From Capitella teleta (lineage: Eukaryota > Annelida > Polychaeta > Capitellidae), in contig KB297742.1 in the NCBI GenBank assembly GCA_000328365.1, positions 52,834-116,833 on the forward strand: 64,000 bases of DNA. Reading direction: 5' to 3'. Below are positions 1 to 11,259 of this stretch, piece after piece; positions within the stretch are counted from its first letter, which is position 1; the number at the start of each line of letters is the position of its first letter. The notes under the pieces were generated by a model. It searched no databases. It was not told where the DNA came from and worked only from the letters and a program-made list of their open reading frames with translations. The position numbers were made by a program, and so were the translations under genes.

Positions 1-680
1 GAAACCAGCCGATTCTAAGGCATGCATCACCGGAAGTGCATTCCATCTCCTTGAAATGTATCGCACTATGACGTTACATTGCGTTCTCCTTTTAACGTGT
101 AATTGCATGTAACGCTATGACGTCTCTAATACGTTATGATCGTGTTATTTCATTGTGCTTAAAATTGGTCCAATCTTTGTAATATATGCAAATAATTTGT
201 GTCTGAGATAATGCTCCAATTCGGTGAGCTCAGTTATATTAAATTGATGTCACGGAAACGGCCAAGACGAGATTTACTATTGTGAGCGATAATTTAGGAT
301 TTTAATGGCTTCAGATTGTGCTATGATTACGTCATGATCATAACGGCTGTAAAAGGGGAGAATTTTCTGACGTCACATGCAGAGGTGAAATATAACCATG
401 GTTATTGCCACAGTATGATTGATCATTGAGGGATATTATAGGGTATTTCAGTATTTTTGCGCTTTTATAGGTGTTTATGCTCTTTAAACAGTTCACAATG
501 CTAGGTGAATGATCATTTGAACACTGTAATCCTATTTTTTTTCACATCTTTTTCGTCACTGTCACTGCATCATGCATGAATATGATATCTACTGACTACT
601 CACTGTCATTAGTATGATTAGAATCGGTGTCACTGCTGTCAGTGTCAAGGACTTGAGCAGTCTAGATATATATGTATATA

Positions 681-832
681 GCTCACATACTACAGCGAGA
701 CAGATGGGGTCTCGTACATAGTCCTCACCCGACTTATCTATGCTACTAGACAAGTTGGAAGGTATGTCGAGATCCCAAGAGGACTGATTCTTTGATTACC
801 CACAAGGTGTTGAAGGCGTTATGATTGTGAGA
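681..832 (+). repeat. Dispersed repeat family, copy 1
   Basis: This segment shares an ordered series of words with 63,799-63,922: CATACTACAGCGAG (exact 14-mer), TGGGTCTC-like, CACCCGA/CGCCCGA, TGCTACT, and finally GCGTTATGAT followed by GTGAGA. Order and orientation are the same, so the two are diverged copies of one element. Its class is unknown; I see no Pol III B box and no coding capacity. Confidence 0.6.
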
Positions 833-3800
833 ACAAAACAAACAAAATAAATAATAGAAAAGAAAAAAAGGTACATGTACATGACATATTGTATTATAAT
901 GGTTTACCCGAAGTCAAGTTAGCGGTTGAATTCACTATTATTTCATTTCAGAATTTGGATATAATTTATATGTATTTTAATTTACATGTTTATTAATGGT
1001 TGATGCCTACGATGTAGCCCTGTCGATATAATAATACTTGATCGGCCAACTGCCATGCAAACAAGTGGTACGTTATGATCGTGATTTCAATACTCAATAT
1101 TTCTCGGTCACTCACAGTGCTGGCCAACGGCAGAAGAGAGCTCAGACAGCAGTGTTGAGCTGTCAGATGTGCTATTGTGGAATAATATCCCTTAATATCT
1201 TAATTAAATTTATTTATTGAGAGTAACTAGTTGTAATCGGGCTAATCATTTATGAACGCATAATTATAGAGACTGTGTTTGGTGAGCTTAAAAGTTCAAG
1301 CCCGATTCTGTTTGCCGGTAGTTTTTATAGATTGCTTAAAGGGATGGGGAACTAAATTTTAAGTGATGTTCTATTGACTCATAGCACCAATTGATAGCAT
1401 TCCCTGCCAAGAACACCCTGCCTGGATGCAAGCGTAAGGAAATAATGCATTCCGAATATCGGGGTTAGCATTGCGCCTATGGGAGAATGGCTTCCATTGC
1501 GAAGTATAGGAGGCAAACGTCAGCTGATGGCTTGGTTTGGCTGATGGCTGATTGGTCCCGTTCCCCTCGTGAAGCTATCGATTTCAGCCAATCAGAGCAG
1601 AGCATCTTCGCCATAAAAGGACATCTTTGTTGTTTACGAAACGAAAGCGCATGCATGGTGCACTCTGGCTGACATTTTTACTGTTTCAGGATGAGAAACG
1701 TGGTAGGTGTCCTAGAAAATCGTTTGTTAAAATAAGAAAAATAACGAAAAATATTTTTTGTTTGCGCCTGACTGGTGGCAAAATGATTATTCTATCTATT
1801 TCCGAAAAGAAAATAAAAAAAAACATCAAGGGGTTTAGTCGCAGGACACGCTGATATGACGAGGCCCATTGTAAAAGATGGGGAACTCGGTGTTTCATCA
1901 CAGCGACTGACGTCACGCCTAATTAGCATTATATCTCCCGCGAAATCGTTAGGGATGATATTCCTTGTGTGGGCCAGGCATAGGAATCATCTTTGGTGCA
2001 TCAAATAACGACTCAAAGTCCATTTTCAACCAGTTCTCCCTCTCTTTAAAATCTGGGTTAAAATGATGAAGCCATTTGCAGTATGCAAATTAATTAATCT
2101 ATTTATTATTTATTTTATGTGTGTAAAATATTCTCATAAAATCATGTTTTATATATGTCAATCAATGTATATGTTGGTAATACTTATGGCACCGATCATT
2201 CGGGGCATATTATTACAAAAAGTATTTATAGTAGCATTATGATTGCTAGTTAGCGGGGAAGCCAAAAGAACAACTATAATTGTGATTATTAATTAACCAC
2301 TGAATAAACAGCATGGTCATGGCCGGTGGTCTCGCGTTGCCTTAATACTGCATGCATGGCTTAATATCTATATGGGGGTACATTGTGTCGCTTACTTAAA
2401 CTGGTTTAAATGTTTGTTGAACACCAGGGTCAACTAAAAGTAAATTGCTTGGAGATAATTTTCAACAGGTTCACCCTGACCCCACTCCCACCCTCTCCCT
2501 CTCCATTCCACATATATTTAAATGATCATTCATTCACAATGCCAGCCCACATATGATAACAACGGGAACATCGATTTGAGTTGCATTTTCTCGGCTGCTG
2601 GCCACTCAAACAGACCAATCAGCGATTGAGCTGACCGTCATGCTCTGCTGGTTTCTTTCAAATATGTCCCTGATTGTTATCACCAAACTGCGTTACCGAT
2701 TTTTTAACAGTGGCGCTTTTCAGCGATGCATTGCACAGGATCAGGTGGTGAAACCCTGTTTCAGGATTTTAACTTATCATTTGACAAAATTCTGCAAATT
2801 TCAGATTATTTTATTTGAAAAAAAAAAAAAAAAATGCATACAAACAGCAGGTACATCAGCAATAATTATAGAGAAGAAGAAAAATGGAGAAAAATAAAAA
2901 TAATTCTATAATAAACGTGAAAGATTTTGAAAATGGACGATTTTTGTCACAACAAATAGAAATTGACACTGCAAAAGCTACACCCACAAATTATTTCGTT
3001 CTCCGATGCATTTACGTAGTAGAATTGGGACAAGAACGGCATCAGCTCAGGTAGCTCAGGACTTTGAGTCGAAGTGGAACCCATGCGCAAGCATTTAGAT
3101 AAATCCAACAGAGCGAATAATTTTCGAAAAATAAAAAAATTGCGGGAGAGTCAAATTGTGGTGCTGCACTATTTGACTGTCAGCTAAACGTTGTCCGGGG
3201 TGGTTGACCTTGCCTCTTCCTTCCGTTTTCGAAGTTGCCGCCATCTTTGTCTGGGGCTCGGAGGCCATGACTTGCTCTTTTTCGATTGGTTCTTGACTGT
3301 TTCCTGTAAAAAAACAGTGCAGTGTGAACATGATTTACAAATCATAGAAATAAAAAGGCCGTTGCCCGGCTTTAAAAACAGACGAGGAAGGTAGCCAGCG
3401 CAGCGAGCCGACATACCTTGGAGGTTCCAGGGGCACAGACCCTTGGGAAAATTTTGAAATTTGGGCTTTGGGAAAGGCGATTCGAAAGCATCGATCTCAG
3501 CGCATTTTTAAGTGTTCAGGGTTGACTCACACGACGAGTACTACGAGGATGTTGCTCATGAATGCTGCTCATCATATAATTTGTCATGGACTCTGTGCAT
3601 TTATTAAACGTTACATGTATATGTAATCCCAGGATAAACCATATGCCCATTCATGCCTTAATTATGGGAAATGGAACTTCTGCTTCAATCAAGTTATATG
3701 GTCCTATATGTCTCTTTTATACTCTTGATAAATGAGTGTCATCAATCATTTGGTTTATGTATATCCGTATATCCTCGTATTTATATAATCAAGAACACTG

Positions 3801-4309
3801 AAAAAAATTCGCACATGCATTGTGAAATGAGACAATGTTACAACCTATATGCATACGGGATTAATAATTTATATGGGTTGATAAATTGAAATTGTGGGGA
3901 GGTGTGGGTTTTCAGAGTAAAGCAGAGAATGATTATTCACTTGCCTTGAGAATTAACAATTTGTTGAGTTTCTGCCATTTCTGTGTTTTGATTGAATTTC
4001 TTCGATCTCATGTCAACAAAATTTCATTCGTTTGTGTTAATTTTGTGATTAAAAAATACAGCCTGGCATGTACAATTCTAGCGTACACACTATGTTAGCA
4101 GGTCAATCATCATATAATTATGATTGTTATCATTGTTATGTTTGAATATAATCGATTGCATGTATACGTACTTACGTACTACCTAGTACTTACAGGTATT
4201 CAAAATTTCAGTATGCAGTTGTCCACATGCATATTGTCGATATTTAGTCTATCGCAGTCAGTTTTGATCGTGTGTTATGACATAAACAAAAGTCGATTGC
4301 AAATTTTCG

Positions 4310-4340
<31 letters not shown>

Positions 4341-4619
4341 CACGGTTACAGGCATAGTTAAGAAGACTTTCTTAAATGCTTTGTGCGTGTGGATATAATG
4401 AATATCCCATCACGTGCAATATGTACTCAAATTTCTTTTTTAATCAGTTCTCCCTCCCTTTAATCACTAGAGTGCGTGCTTAAGTCTAGTTGGCGATGTT
4501 GGGGTTTTGGATTTTCTAAAACCCTTTTCTTTCTCTTTAATATTTTCTTTCTTTTCAAAATGACTGACGCGGCAGCCGCTAGAAGCCTGGCTGGAAATAA
4601 TTAACGTTCATTGACTTAT

Positions 4620-4785
4620 TACTGACTTATTTAAAATTACTGACTCATTAATTTTTTTTTTGTGCACATACAAGAGCATATAAGCCCCTCGGGGTTTCCA
4701 GATCTTCTTATTTATACTGTTTATCTTCACTTGTTTATAGCTATATCAATAAAATTTAAATTGAATTGAATTGAAATAGACTAAT
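4620..4785 (+). repeat. Probable retroposon 3' end with (TTGAA)n tail
   Basis: The sequence runs into AATAAAATTTAAATTGAATT followed by further TTGAA units. Short simple-repeat tails after an AATAAA-like word are common at non-LTR retrotransposon and SINE 3' ends. No coding part is visible, so the assignment rests on the tail alone. Confidence 0.35.
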
Positions 4786-6138
4786 CAGTTCATGCTGTAT
4801 TGTGATTTTTATGAGTGGATCAAAATAAATGTGCTCACTTGGGATGATTCATTACGGGAGGGAGCATAGTTGGTGGAATAATGTGCGGCTGATTTAAATG
4901 AAGTTAAAAAAAAAAAAAAAAAAAAAATTTATTATAGAAAGGTCTGTAAATACGTTTACTAGGGCGCCACAAAAAAGTTGAGATTTATATAGGTCTCACC
5001 GCTATTTACTTCCTATTGTGTCAATAACTATTGCGTAAAGTATAATTTTTTTGAGAATTAAAAAATCTAAATGTCACTCAAGAACCTTGAACTTTTGGTT
5101 TTTACTATTATTGCAAAACGAATTCTCAATAGGATTCTCAACTTTGCATACGTTGTCAAAACCAAAAAATAACCATTGCAGTTTGGTCAATAGACCACAA
5201 AAGGATCTCCGGTGAGGTTAATGTTTTAATTCTATGTCACCATGCCAACGCATAGGATGGAGTTCAATTCAAAATAGTCTCCTAGCTGATTCTCACATTT
5301 TTGCGTGGATTATGTGTCACAAGGGACCCTAAAGCACAGGTGTGTGCATCACGTGAACCTGTTTTCAAGAATGAACCTATTGATACCAAATTTGCTCAGA
5401 TTAGAAACACTCACGGCGCTGCTCTGTGGCAACGAAACTGCAGCTGACGCGCAATTAAGAGAATCCTAAGAACGTAAAGACCAATAATTAATGGAGTATC
5501 TTTTGTAAAGACATTCAAATTGCGATGTTGTGTTTGACACTAAAAATATCCCGAAAGAAATCAGAAAAGAGTGCAAATCACGAAGAGGAAGATGTCGAAT
5601 GAGAAAAAGAGGACGAAGAGGAAGTCTCAGGCGGAAACTCAAACGAACGAGGAATGAAGTCAGTTGCCTTGCCCTTTAGATGCTTGGTAATGTAAGATTG
5701 TTGAAGAACAAGAACAAGCCAAAGACTCTTTCATACCTCATGCTATCAACATTGCAAACGGTTTATAGTGAAATTCGAAATTCTCTTTTTGAAACAAATA
5801 AAATAATTTTTTTCTTAATACACTTTTCCAGGTCCAGCTAAAACAAGAGGAAGGAAGCAATACGTTGGTCCATAAAACTGAAATAGGTCTCAAAGACAAT
5901 TCATTTGTTCAAAATACATTGTTAAAGTCTTGGATTGTTTGATATCAACTGCATGATGGAATTTTTGGGACAATATCATTTATTCTTGGCTAGTAGGCCT
6001 GTGTATCAATAATCCAAATTTGATATCGATACGTATCGATGTTTTTTGTTGTTGATATTTTCGATTATTCAATACGATATAGCAATTTATTTCCTATGAT
6101 AAATTATTTGGTTAATTCACATAAACAGTATATAACAA

Positions 6139-6379
<241 letters not shown>

Positions 6380-6501
6380 TTATTCATTTATATAGCGCAA
6401 AATGTACAATTATAAGATAAAGTCTCTATGCGTTTAACATAAAAGAAAATTACATGCAATAAAAATAAAAAGATGCACGAGATTAAGAAAGTCATGGGTG
6501 C

Positions 6502-8066
6502 TGTAGCGACCAACTCAATCCATTTCGTTTGACTCAAAGTTATTTTTCACCATGCATATATATAAATGTTGAGTGCACATTATAAATATCAGTCTCAACT
6601 GCGATTTCACTCGCGTCGACTCTCCACATTGGTGACCCCAACGTGATGCATCAAGATCACCTCTTCTTCAAGCTGCTAATGGGACATTGATAAAAACTTA
6701 TGGAGAGATTCGAACAACTTTGTCCTTCGGTGGTAGAAGTTTCCCAGCTCGAGTGATCATTGCTGATGTGCAACGACTCCTTTTGAGGGCTGACTTCCGT
6801 CGCCGGCACCGTCTGCTAGTGGATATGTGTAACGCCCGCCTAATCAACTTTTCTTCATTTTCGGCGATTGTGTGTGATACTTCACCTGTTTCTTCAGTTT
6901 CTCTCTGCCTCGCCCCTGTGAATGACGCTGACAACCGTTTCCATCGCCTTATTCACAGTTTCCCTGATATCATGGAGCCTATGTTAAGATTACGTGGATG
7001 CTTCTAACTACTTCACACGATGTTTCATTATAGCATATGTAATTATGATTATATAAACTTTGCCTATGCATATAGACCTTCGGGCAGAGCGTACACGGGA
7101 TTGCTTCCATCTCTCAACAAGTAATTAGCGGACAAGGAGCGGTCAGCAGACCAGGATGCAATTAGCGGACAATGTGGGTCAGCAGTTGGCCGAGAAGCGA
7201 TAAACGGGAAGCAAAGACGACCATCCCTGTCAGTTAGCAAATACTTGGAAGGCACCAAAATAACTGCACTGTCCATTAGAAACGCTGGCTGCCGTACAAC
7301 TACGATTCTAGTATATAAGACGAATATATTTTCCATGAACACGACACACCACACATCTCTCTCTCACGTGCTTCTACAAAGACCACTTACTTGGAACCTT
7401 TTTTGTTGTTGAGTACTTTAGACTATTTTATTGAAGGTAAATTAAAGCCAATATGAAGTGATTGGTTGAGTCTTCGTTATTACGAGCTTGGAGCTTACCA
7501 TCCAACTAGTGCATAATTGACGTAGCCCTGGAGTCACTACGTCAGCCTACGTTTCGGTTAGCATGCCCTCCACACGGAGTGTTTCATCAGATACCTGCAG
7601 AAGGACCTCCAGTTTTCTCCCGGCCACGACGTTTGTCATCAGAGAAGTTGGCCATCGCAAAACCCGAATTTCTTAACATGGAGAAAATGGGTGTAATCAG
7701 AAAATCCCACAGTCAGTGGTCTTCGCTATTACATATGGTACCCAAGCAAAATGGAGACTGGCGACCATGTGGGGACTATCGCCGTCTGAATATTGCATTT
7801 GTTCCTGACAAATATCCTATTCCACACATTCAGGATTTTTGTTCAAGACTCTCAAGAAAGACATTTTAGTTTCGAAACTTGATCTAATTCGTGGATACCA
7901 TCAGATACCCGTTGCTCCGGAGGACGTACACAAAAACAGCCATCACCACCCCCTTCGGATTATGGGAATTTCTGAGGATGCCTTTTGGTCTCAGGAACAC
8001 GGGCCAGACTTTCCAACGATTAATGGACAACATGGTGCAAGACCTGCCTTTTTTATTTGTGTAAAT
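6502..8066 (+). mobile_element. Ty3/Gypsy LTR retrotransposon fossil (partial)
   Basis: Recognisable parts in order are: a short 5' LTR-like block (about 6,502-6,628) that begins TGTAGCGACC and ends in CA; a leader with GGTGACCCCAACGTGATG just after it, as in many Gypsy elements; a pol segment between protease and reverse transcriptase (about 6,690-6,980); and the N-terminal part of the reverse transcriptase (about 7,575-8,060), with Gypsy-type motifs such as [11 protein letters not shown] and RGYHQIPVAPED. Only the 5' portion of pol is represented, and no RNase H, integrase or 3' LTR is seen. It is clearly broken, with several breaks, and is split by another insertion. It sits inside the 3'UTR of a LINE, so it is younger than that LINE, but decayed. 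Confidence 0.8.
7010..7565 (+). mobile_element. LTR-like segment inserted in the Gypsy fossil
   Basis: This block lies between two parts of the Gypsy pol region that are normally close together, and it resembles neither. It contains a TATA-like AGTATATAAG near 7,310 and an ATTAAAGCCAAT-like poly(A) region near 7,442, as a solitary LTR would. Exact ends and any target duplication are not clear. It could also be unrelated filler DNA. Confidence 0.35.
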
Positions 8067-8179
8067 CGTGGCAAGAGCCCGTCCTCTTCCTGGTCGAAAA
8101 ACTCACTGCACTAGAACACCCTGAGACGTAATATTTACATACACAGAATGCTAAGATATGAATTAAAATATTAGGCTAT

Positions 8180-8880
8180 GTAACATAAGGTACTCACTGT
8201 TGCCCTGTCTGCATCTATGTTGTACAGCTGCGAATCGTGGTTGACGGACAACACATCCGGGGTGAACAAGCTGTACATGGCTGCAATGAAGATGCTGCTC
8301 GGCGTTAGGACAACGACCCCCAACTCTCTTTGCCAGATCGAAATTGGTATCTCGGAGCTCAAGAGCACACTACTGAAACGGCAGGGAGCTTTCCTCAGAA
8401 AGTTCCGACAGAAGTCTGCTGGTGACGAACCCCTGGCTCACGCGCTGAACCTGGTCCAGCGAGAAGAGATGGGGCAACGCCTCACCGACGCAGCCGAGAC
8501 TGATGGAGACCCGGAGCTGGCATCCTTAAAGAGCATCCGCCGCCAGTGCCGTCAGAAAGCAGCCGACGGTGCAACGCGCTACCAAACGTATCTAGAGATG
8601 AATCCTGATCTGTGCGTTTACTCAGACTGGACGATGGAGCCGAATTCCCCGGGAGAATCGTGTGTGTGCTTGCGACGCAACTTCTGTACAGGACGAGACC
8701 CATGTCGTGTTGTACTGTGCTCGCACTGCCCACCTGAGAGCGCTGCTGACACCACCACTGAACTCTGTTGCCGATGTGTTTGACTTGAGCAACAATGTAA
8801 TTGCAAACTCATGCCAAGACATTTTGAATGCATTCTATTAATATTGGACGTATGTGTCAATAAATCCTATCCTACCTATC
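8180..8880 (+). mobile_element. Non-LTR retrotransposon 3' end (RT C-terminal region)
   Basis: A plus-strand LINE tail end. The frame from 8,217 reads the post-palm region common to many LINE polymerases, with SCESWLT, KMLLGVRTTTPN and DAAETDGDPELASLK. Near 8,625 the reading changes frame. The new frame continues with TGRWSRIP, VCACDATSVQDETHVVLYC and so on to a TAA near 8,842, which includes the C-x-C...H...C cluster typical of these C-termini. It ends with AATAAATCCTATCCTACCTA, a simple-repeat tail. It is 5'-truncated, has at least one frameshift, and is inserted antisense within the L2/CR1-like LINE. Confidence 0.75.
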
Positions 8881-9342
8881 CTAACATTGACGAAACATAA
8901 AAGTCTTCAATTTCTTATTGAAGGACGGCCATGGCTGCGACACTCGTAACTCTCTTGGTAGAGAAATCCATATCTTGGTTCCTTCACACACCATCGACCG
9001 TGCACCATACATATTTTTGAAGGATGTGTTTTCAGCATAAAAAACATCGTCGGACGATCTCAGTAGCATGAGTGTATGGTAAGGCTCGCAAAATTCTTTT
9101 AAATATCCTGGAGCTGAGTGCAAAGCATTGTGGATATTGCATAAAACTTTGAACTGGATCCGTTTCTCCACTGGGAGCCAATGCAGTGACGCTAAAACAG
9201 GTGTTATGTGGTCACGTTTTGAAGTTCTTGTTAGAATTCGCGCGGCACTGTTTTGCGTCATATGTAGCCGACGTATTTGGCATTTTGGATGAGCAAAGAG
9301 GAGGCCGTTATGGTAATCGAGTCTTGAAATCGCGGTGGCATG
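8881..9342 (-). pseudogene. L2/CR1-like reverse transcriptase C-terminal fragment
   Basis: About 150 codons of the C-terminal region of a LINE polymerase remain open. Landmarks are AISRLDYHNGLLF, QNSAARILTRTSKRDHITPV, LASLHWLPVEKRIQFKVL and, near the end, PSFNKKLKTFMFRQC. The 5' truncation of the insertion removes everything before AISRLDY, so the catalytic YxDD part and endonuclease are absent and the copy cannot be active. The stop codon TAG lies at 8,881-8,883, exactly where the tail of the nested plus-strand LINE abuts. Confidence 0.8.
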
Positions 9343-9495
9343 CAATTTAACACGTAGAAAGTAACCAGTGGGCAATATATATCTAAAACTTCAGGCCCAA
9401 TTTAATATGTACAAAGTAACCAAACAGGAAGCAATATCTAAACTTTTAGGTCCAATTTAGCGCATAAAAAGTAACCAATGAGCAATATCTAAAAC
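9343..9495 (+). repeat. 51-bp minisatellite, right half
   Basis: Continuation of the array at 6,139-6,273, starting in mid-unit with CAATTTAACACGTAGAAAG and holding about three more diverged units before running into T-rich unique sequence. Its first eight bases duplicate the last eight of the left half. Confidence 0.85.
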
Positions 9496-11259
9496 ATTTT
9501 TTTTCTCAATACCTGTGTTAAAATTTACGGGGCAGAACAATGTTCGACCACAGAACTAGGGCAGAACTATATATATACGAGTACTTGCAGAGCTGTGAAA
9601 TCGCGTGTTGCTCAATGGCGGAAATTTAGGACTAGCGTTTTCAATTCGCTTCGGAAATTGAGGACTGGCGTTTTCGTTATTATACATCCAAATTCTATGA
9701 AATTTTGCACAATAATATTTTAAAACCAATGTTTCGGTTGAATAATAATTGTTTTTCCACCTTTTGAGGAAATTTGATCGTGTTTTCTTTTTTTCTATGG
9801 CGGCACGGCAACTGCTGCGATTGATGAGCAGGTAAGCTTCCCATTCCCTATGAGCTCAGATGAGCTTTAATTGGAATCGGCTCGGTCAGTTAAGTTAAAT
9901 TAGTCAACTTCTTTCGATATAGAAAAACATTTTAGGCATAAAAGACAGTTTTGTCACAGCGGAGGCCCTGTCCAAAGGAGGAGCTTAACATGGAGATATA
10001 TTTATCACATGCTAAATGCTGCTGTTACGCTTGACTGACAAGCAATTGACGTTATAATAAAGTTCGACTTCATATGTATGTATATGTGTTATGTGTGTGT
10101 AAATATATGTATGTGTGTGCTTATATATGTATATGTATATATAATCATTATTATCAGATTTTCTTGCTTTCTTGTTTTTGTTTGTTTTTGTTTTTTATAT
10201 TTCTTTTTTTGTCTTCGCTCCTTCAATTATTATTATTATTATTATTTTTTTTTTTTTTCTTGCCTCACGTTTTTGCACCTGCGTTTAAATCATTTATTTT
10301 GTATATAGATCAGGATCAAATGTGCTATTCGTTGCACCAGATCCTGATTGCAATGCACTTTAACAATTTCTTTGTATTTGTTATCTGTTTTTCGCTTATT
10401 TGCATTGCAATAAATTCTTCTTCTTCTTCTTCTTCTTCTTCTTCTTCTTCTTCTTCTTCTTCTTCTTCTTCTTCTAACGAATTTTCGGTGTAACAAACCA
10501 AAAGTAGGGCAAAATCAATATGAACCGAAGCAATGCGCTTCGATCGATATTAATCCGGTTTTAATACACAGACCTATTGACAATCAATTGGTCCCGGAAT
10601 GACAAATCTCAAGGCGTGACGCGATCAATTCTAAAAGAATTTAAGCTTGGCAAATGGGCCCAAGATTGTTATGCTGGTGAGGTCCATGGTGGTAGATTTG
10701 GCACGCTCATGCTATCACATCTATCACGCGTACACACCGATGGTGAAAAGGAAAACCGATGTTGATGTAACATATGACATGAAACTAGTTTGATTGCTTA
10801 ATGCTGAGGGTATAGTCTCTTCGCACTCAGCACAGGGACGACGGATAAAAAATAATGACTTAAATGAATGGCAACCAGTTAGCGTTTATCGTAATTTGTA
10901 TAATTATTATTATTTTTCTTTTAATTAATAATGTGTGTTTGGCGTAGCATGTTACATGTATATAATTCAGAGTCCATTGAGTCAATTGGTATGTGGTTGA
11001 CTGGTTGGATAACTTGTCCAAGTGAACCGTGTGGTTTCCAATCCAGGTCTTAGTGGGTTGCTACAACCCATAAATGTTCATCTCACACTCAATTTGGGCT
11101 TATTTTTCAAATTGCTACAGAGCCTAGTGCGGTTACTTGGGTGTAACGTAAATTTAAAACGTGAAGTGAATATACGAAATGAATACATGTACAAATGAAT
11201 AAGCGAAAGGAATACATACAACGTATTCATTCTCCTTCCTCTTCATCAGACGCCGCTTC
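9496..11259. other. Non-coding stretch with simple repeats
   Basis: No exon is seen. The stretch holds a (TATG)-rich patch near 10,075-10,145, a (TAT)n/poly(T) tract near 10,225-10,260 and a retroposon-like 3' end with a (TTC)n tail (10,300-10,476). The last part is the likely 3' flank or 3'UTR of the ion-channel gene. An ATTAAA on the minus strand at 10,920-10,925 could be its poly(A) signal. Confidence 0.5.
10300..10476 (+). repeat. Retroposon-like 3' end with long (TTC)n tail
   Basis: The sequence TTGCATTGCAATAAA leads into about 20 TTC units (about 10,414-10,475). This is the same plan as the other LINE/SINE ends in the window. The serine and arginine runs obtained by translating either strand come from the microsatellite and are not protein. 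Confidence 0.5.

Larger units (their letters stand above)
1..6138. other. Gene-poor AT-rich stretch
   Basis: I see no convincing exon here. The open frames are short, low in G+C and without recognisable domains. The stretch holds poly(A) tracts near 2,818-2,834, 4,311-4,340 and 4,905-4,927, one copy of a dispersed repeat (681-832) and a retroposon-like 3' end (4,620-4,785), listed separately. Confidence 0.6.

Noticed and set aside
10074-10496. Long Ser-rich and Arg-rich frames
   Set aside because: They are translations of T-rich sequence and the (TTC)n microsatellite.
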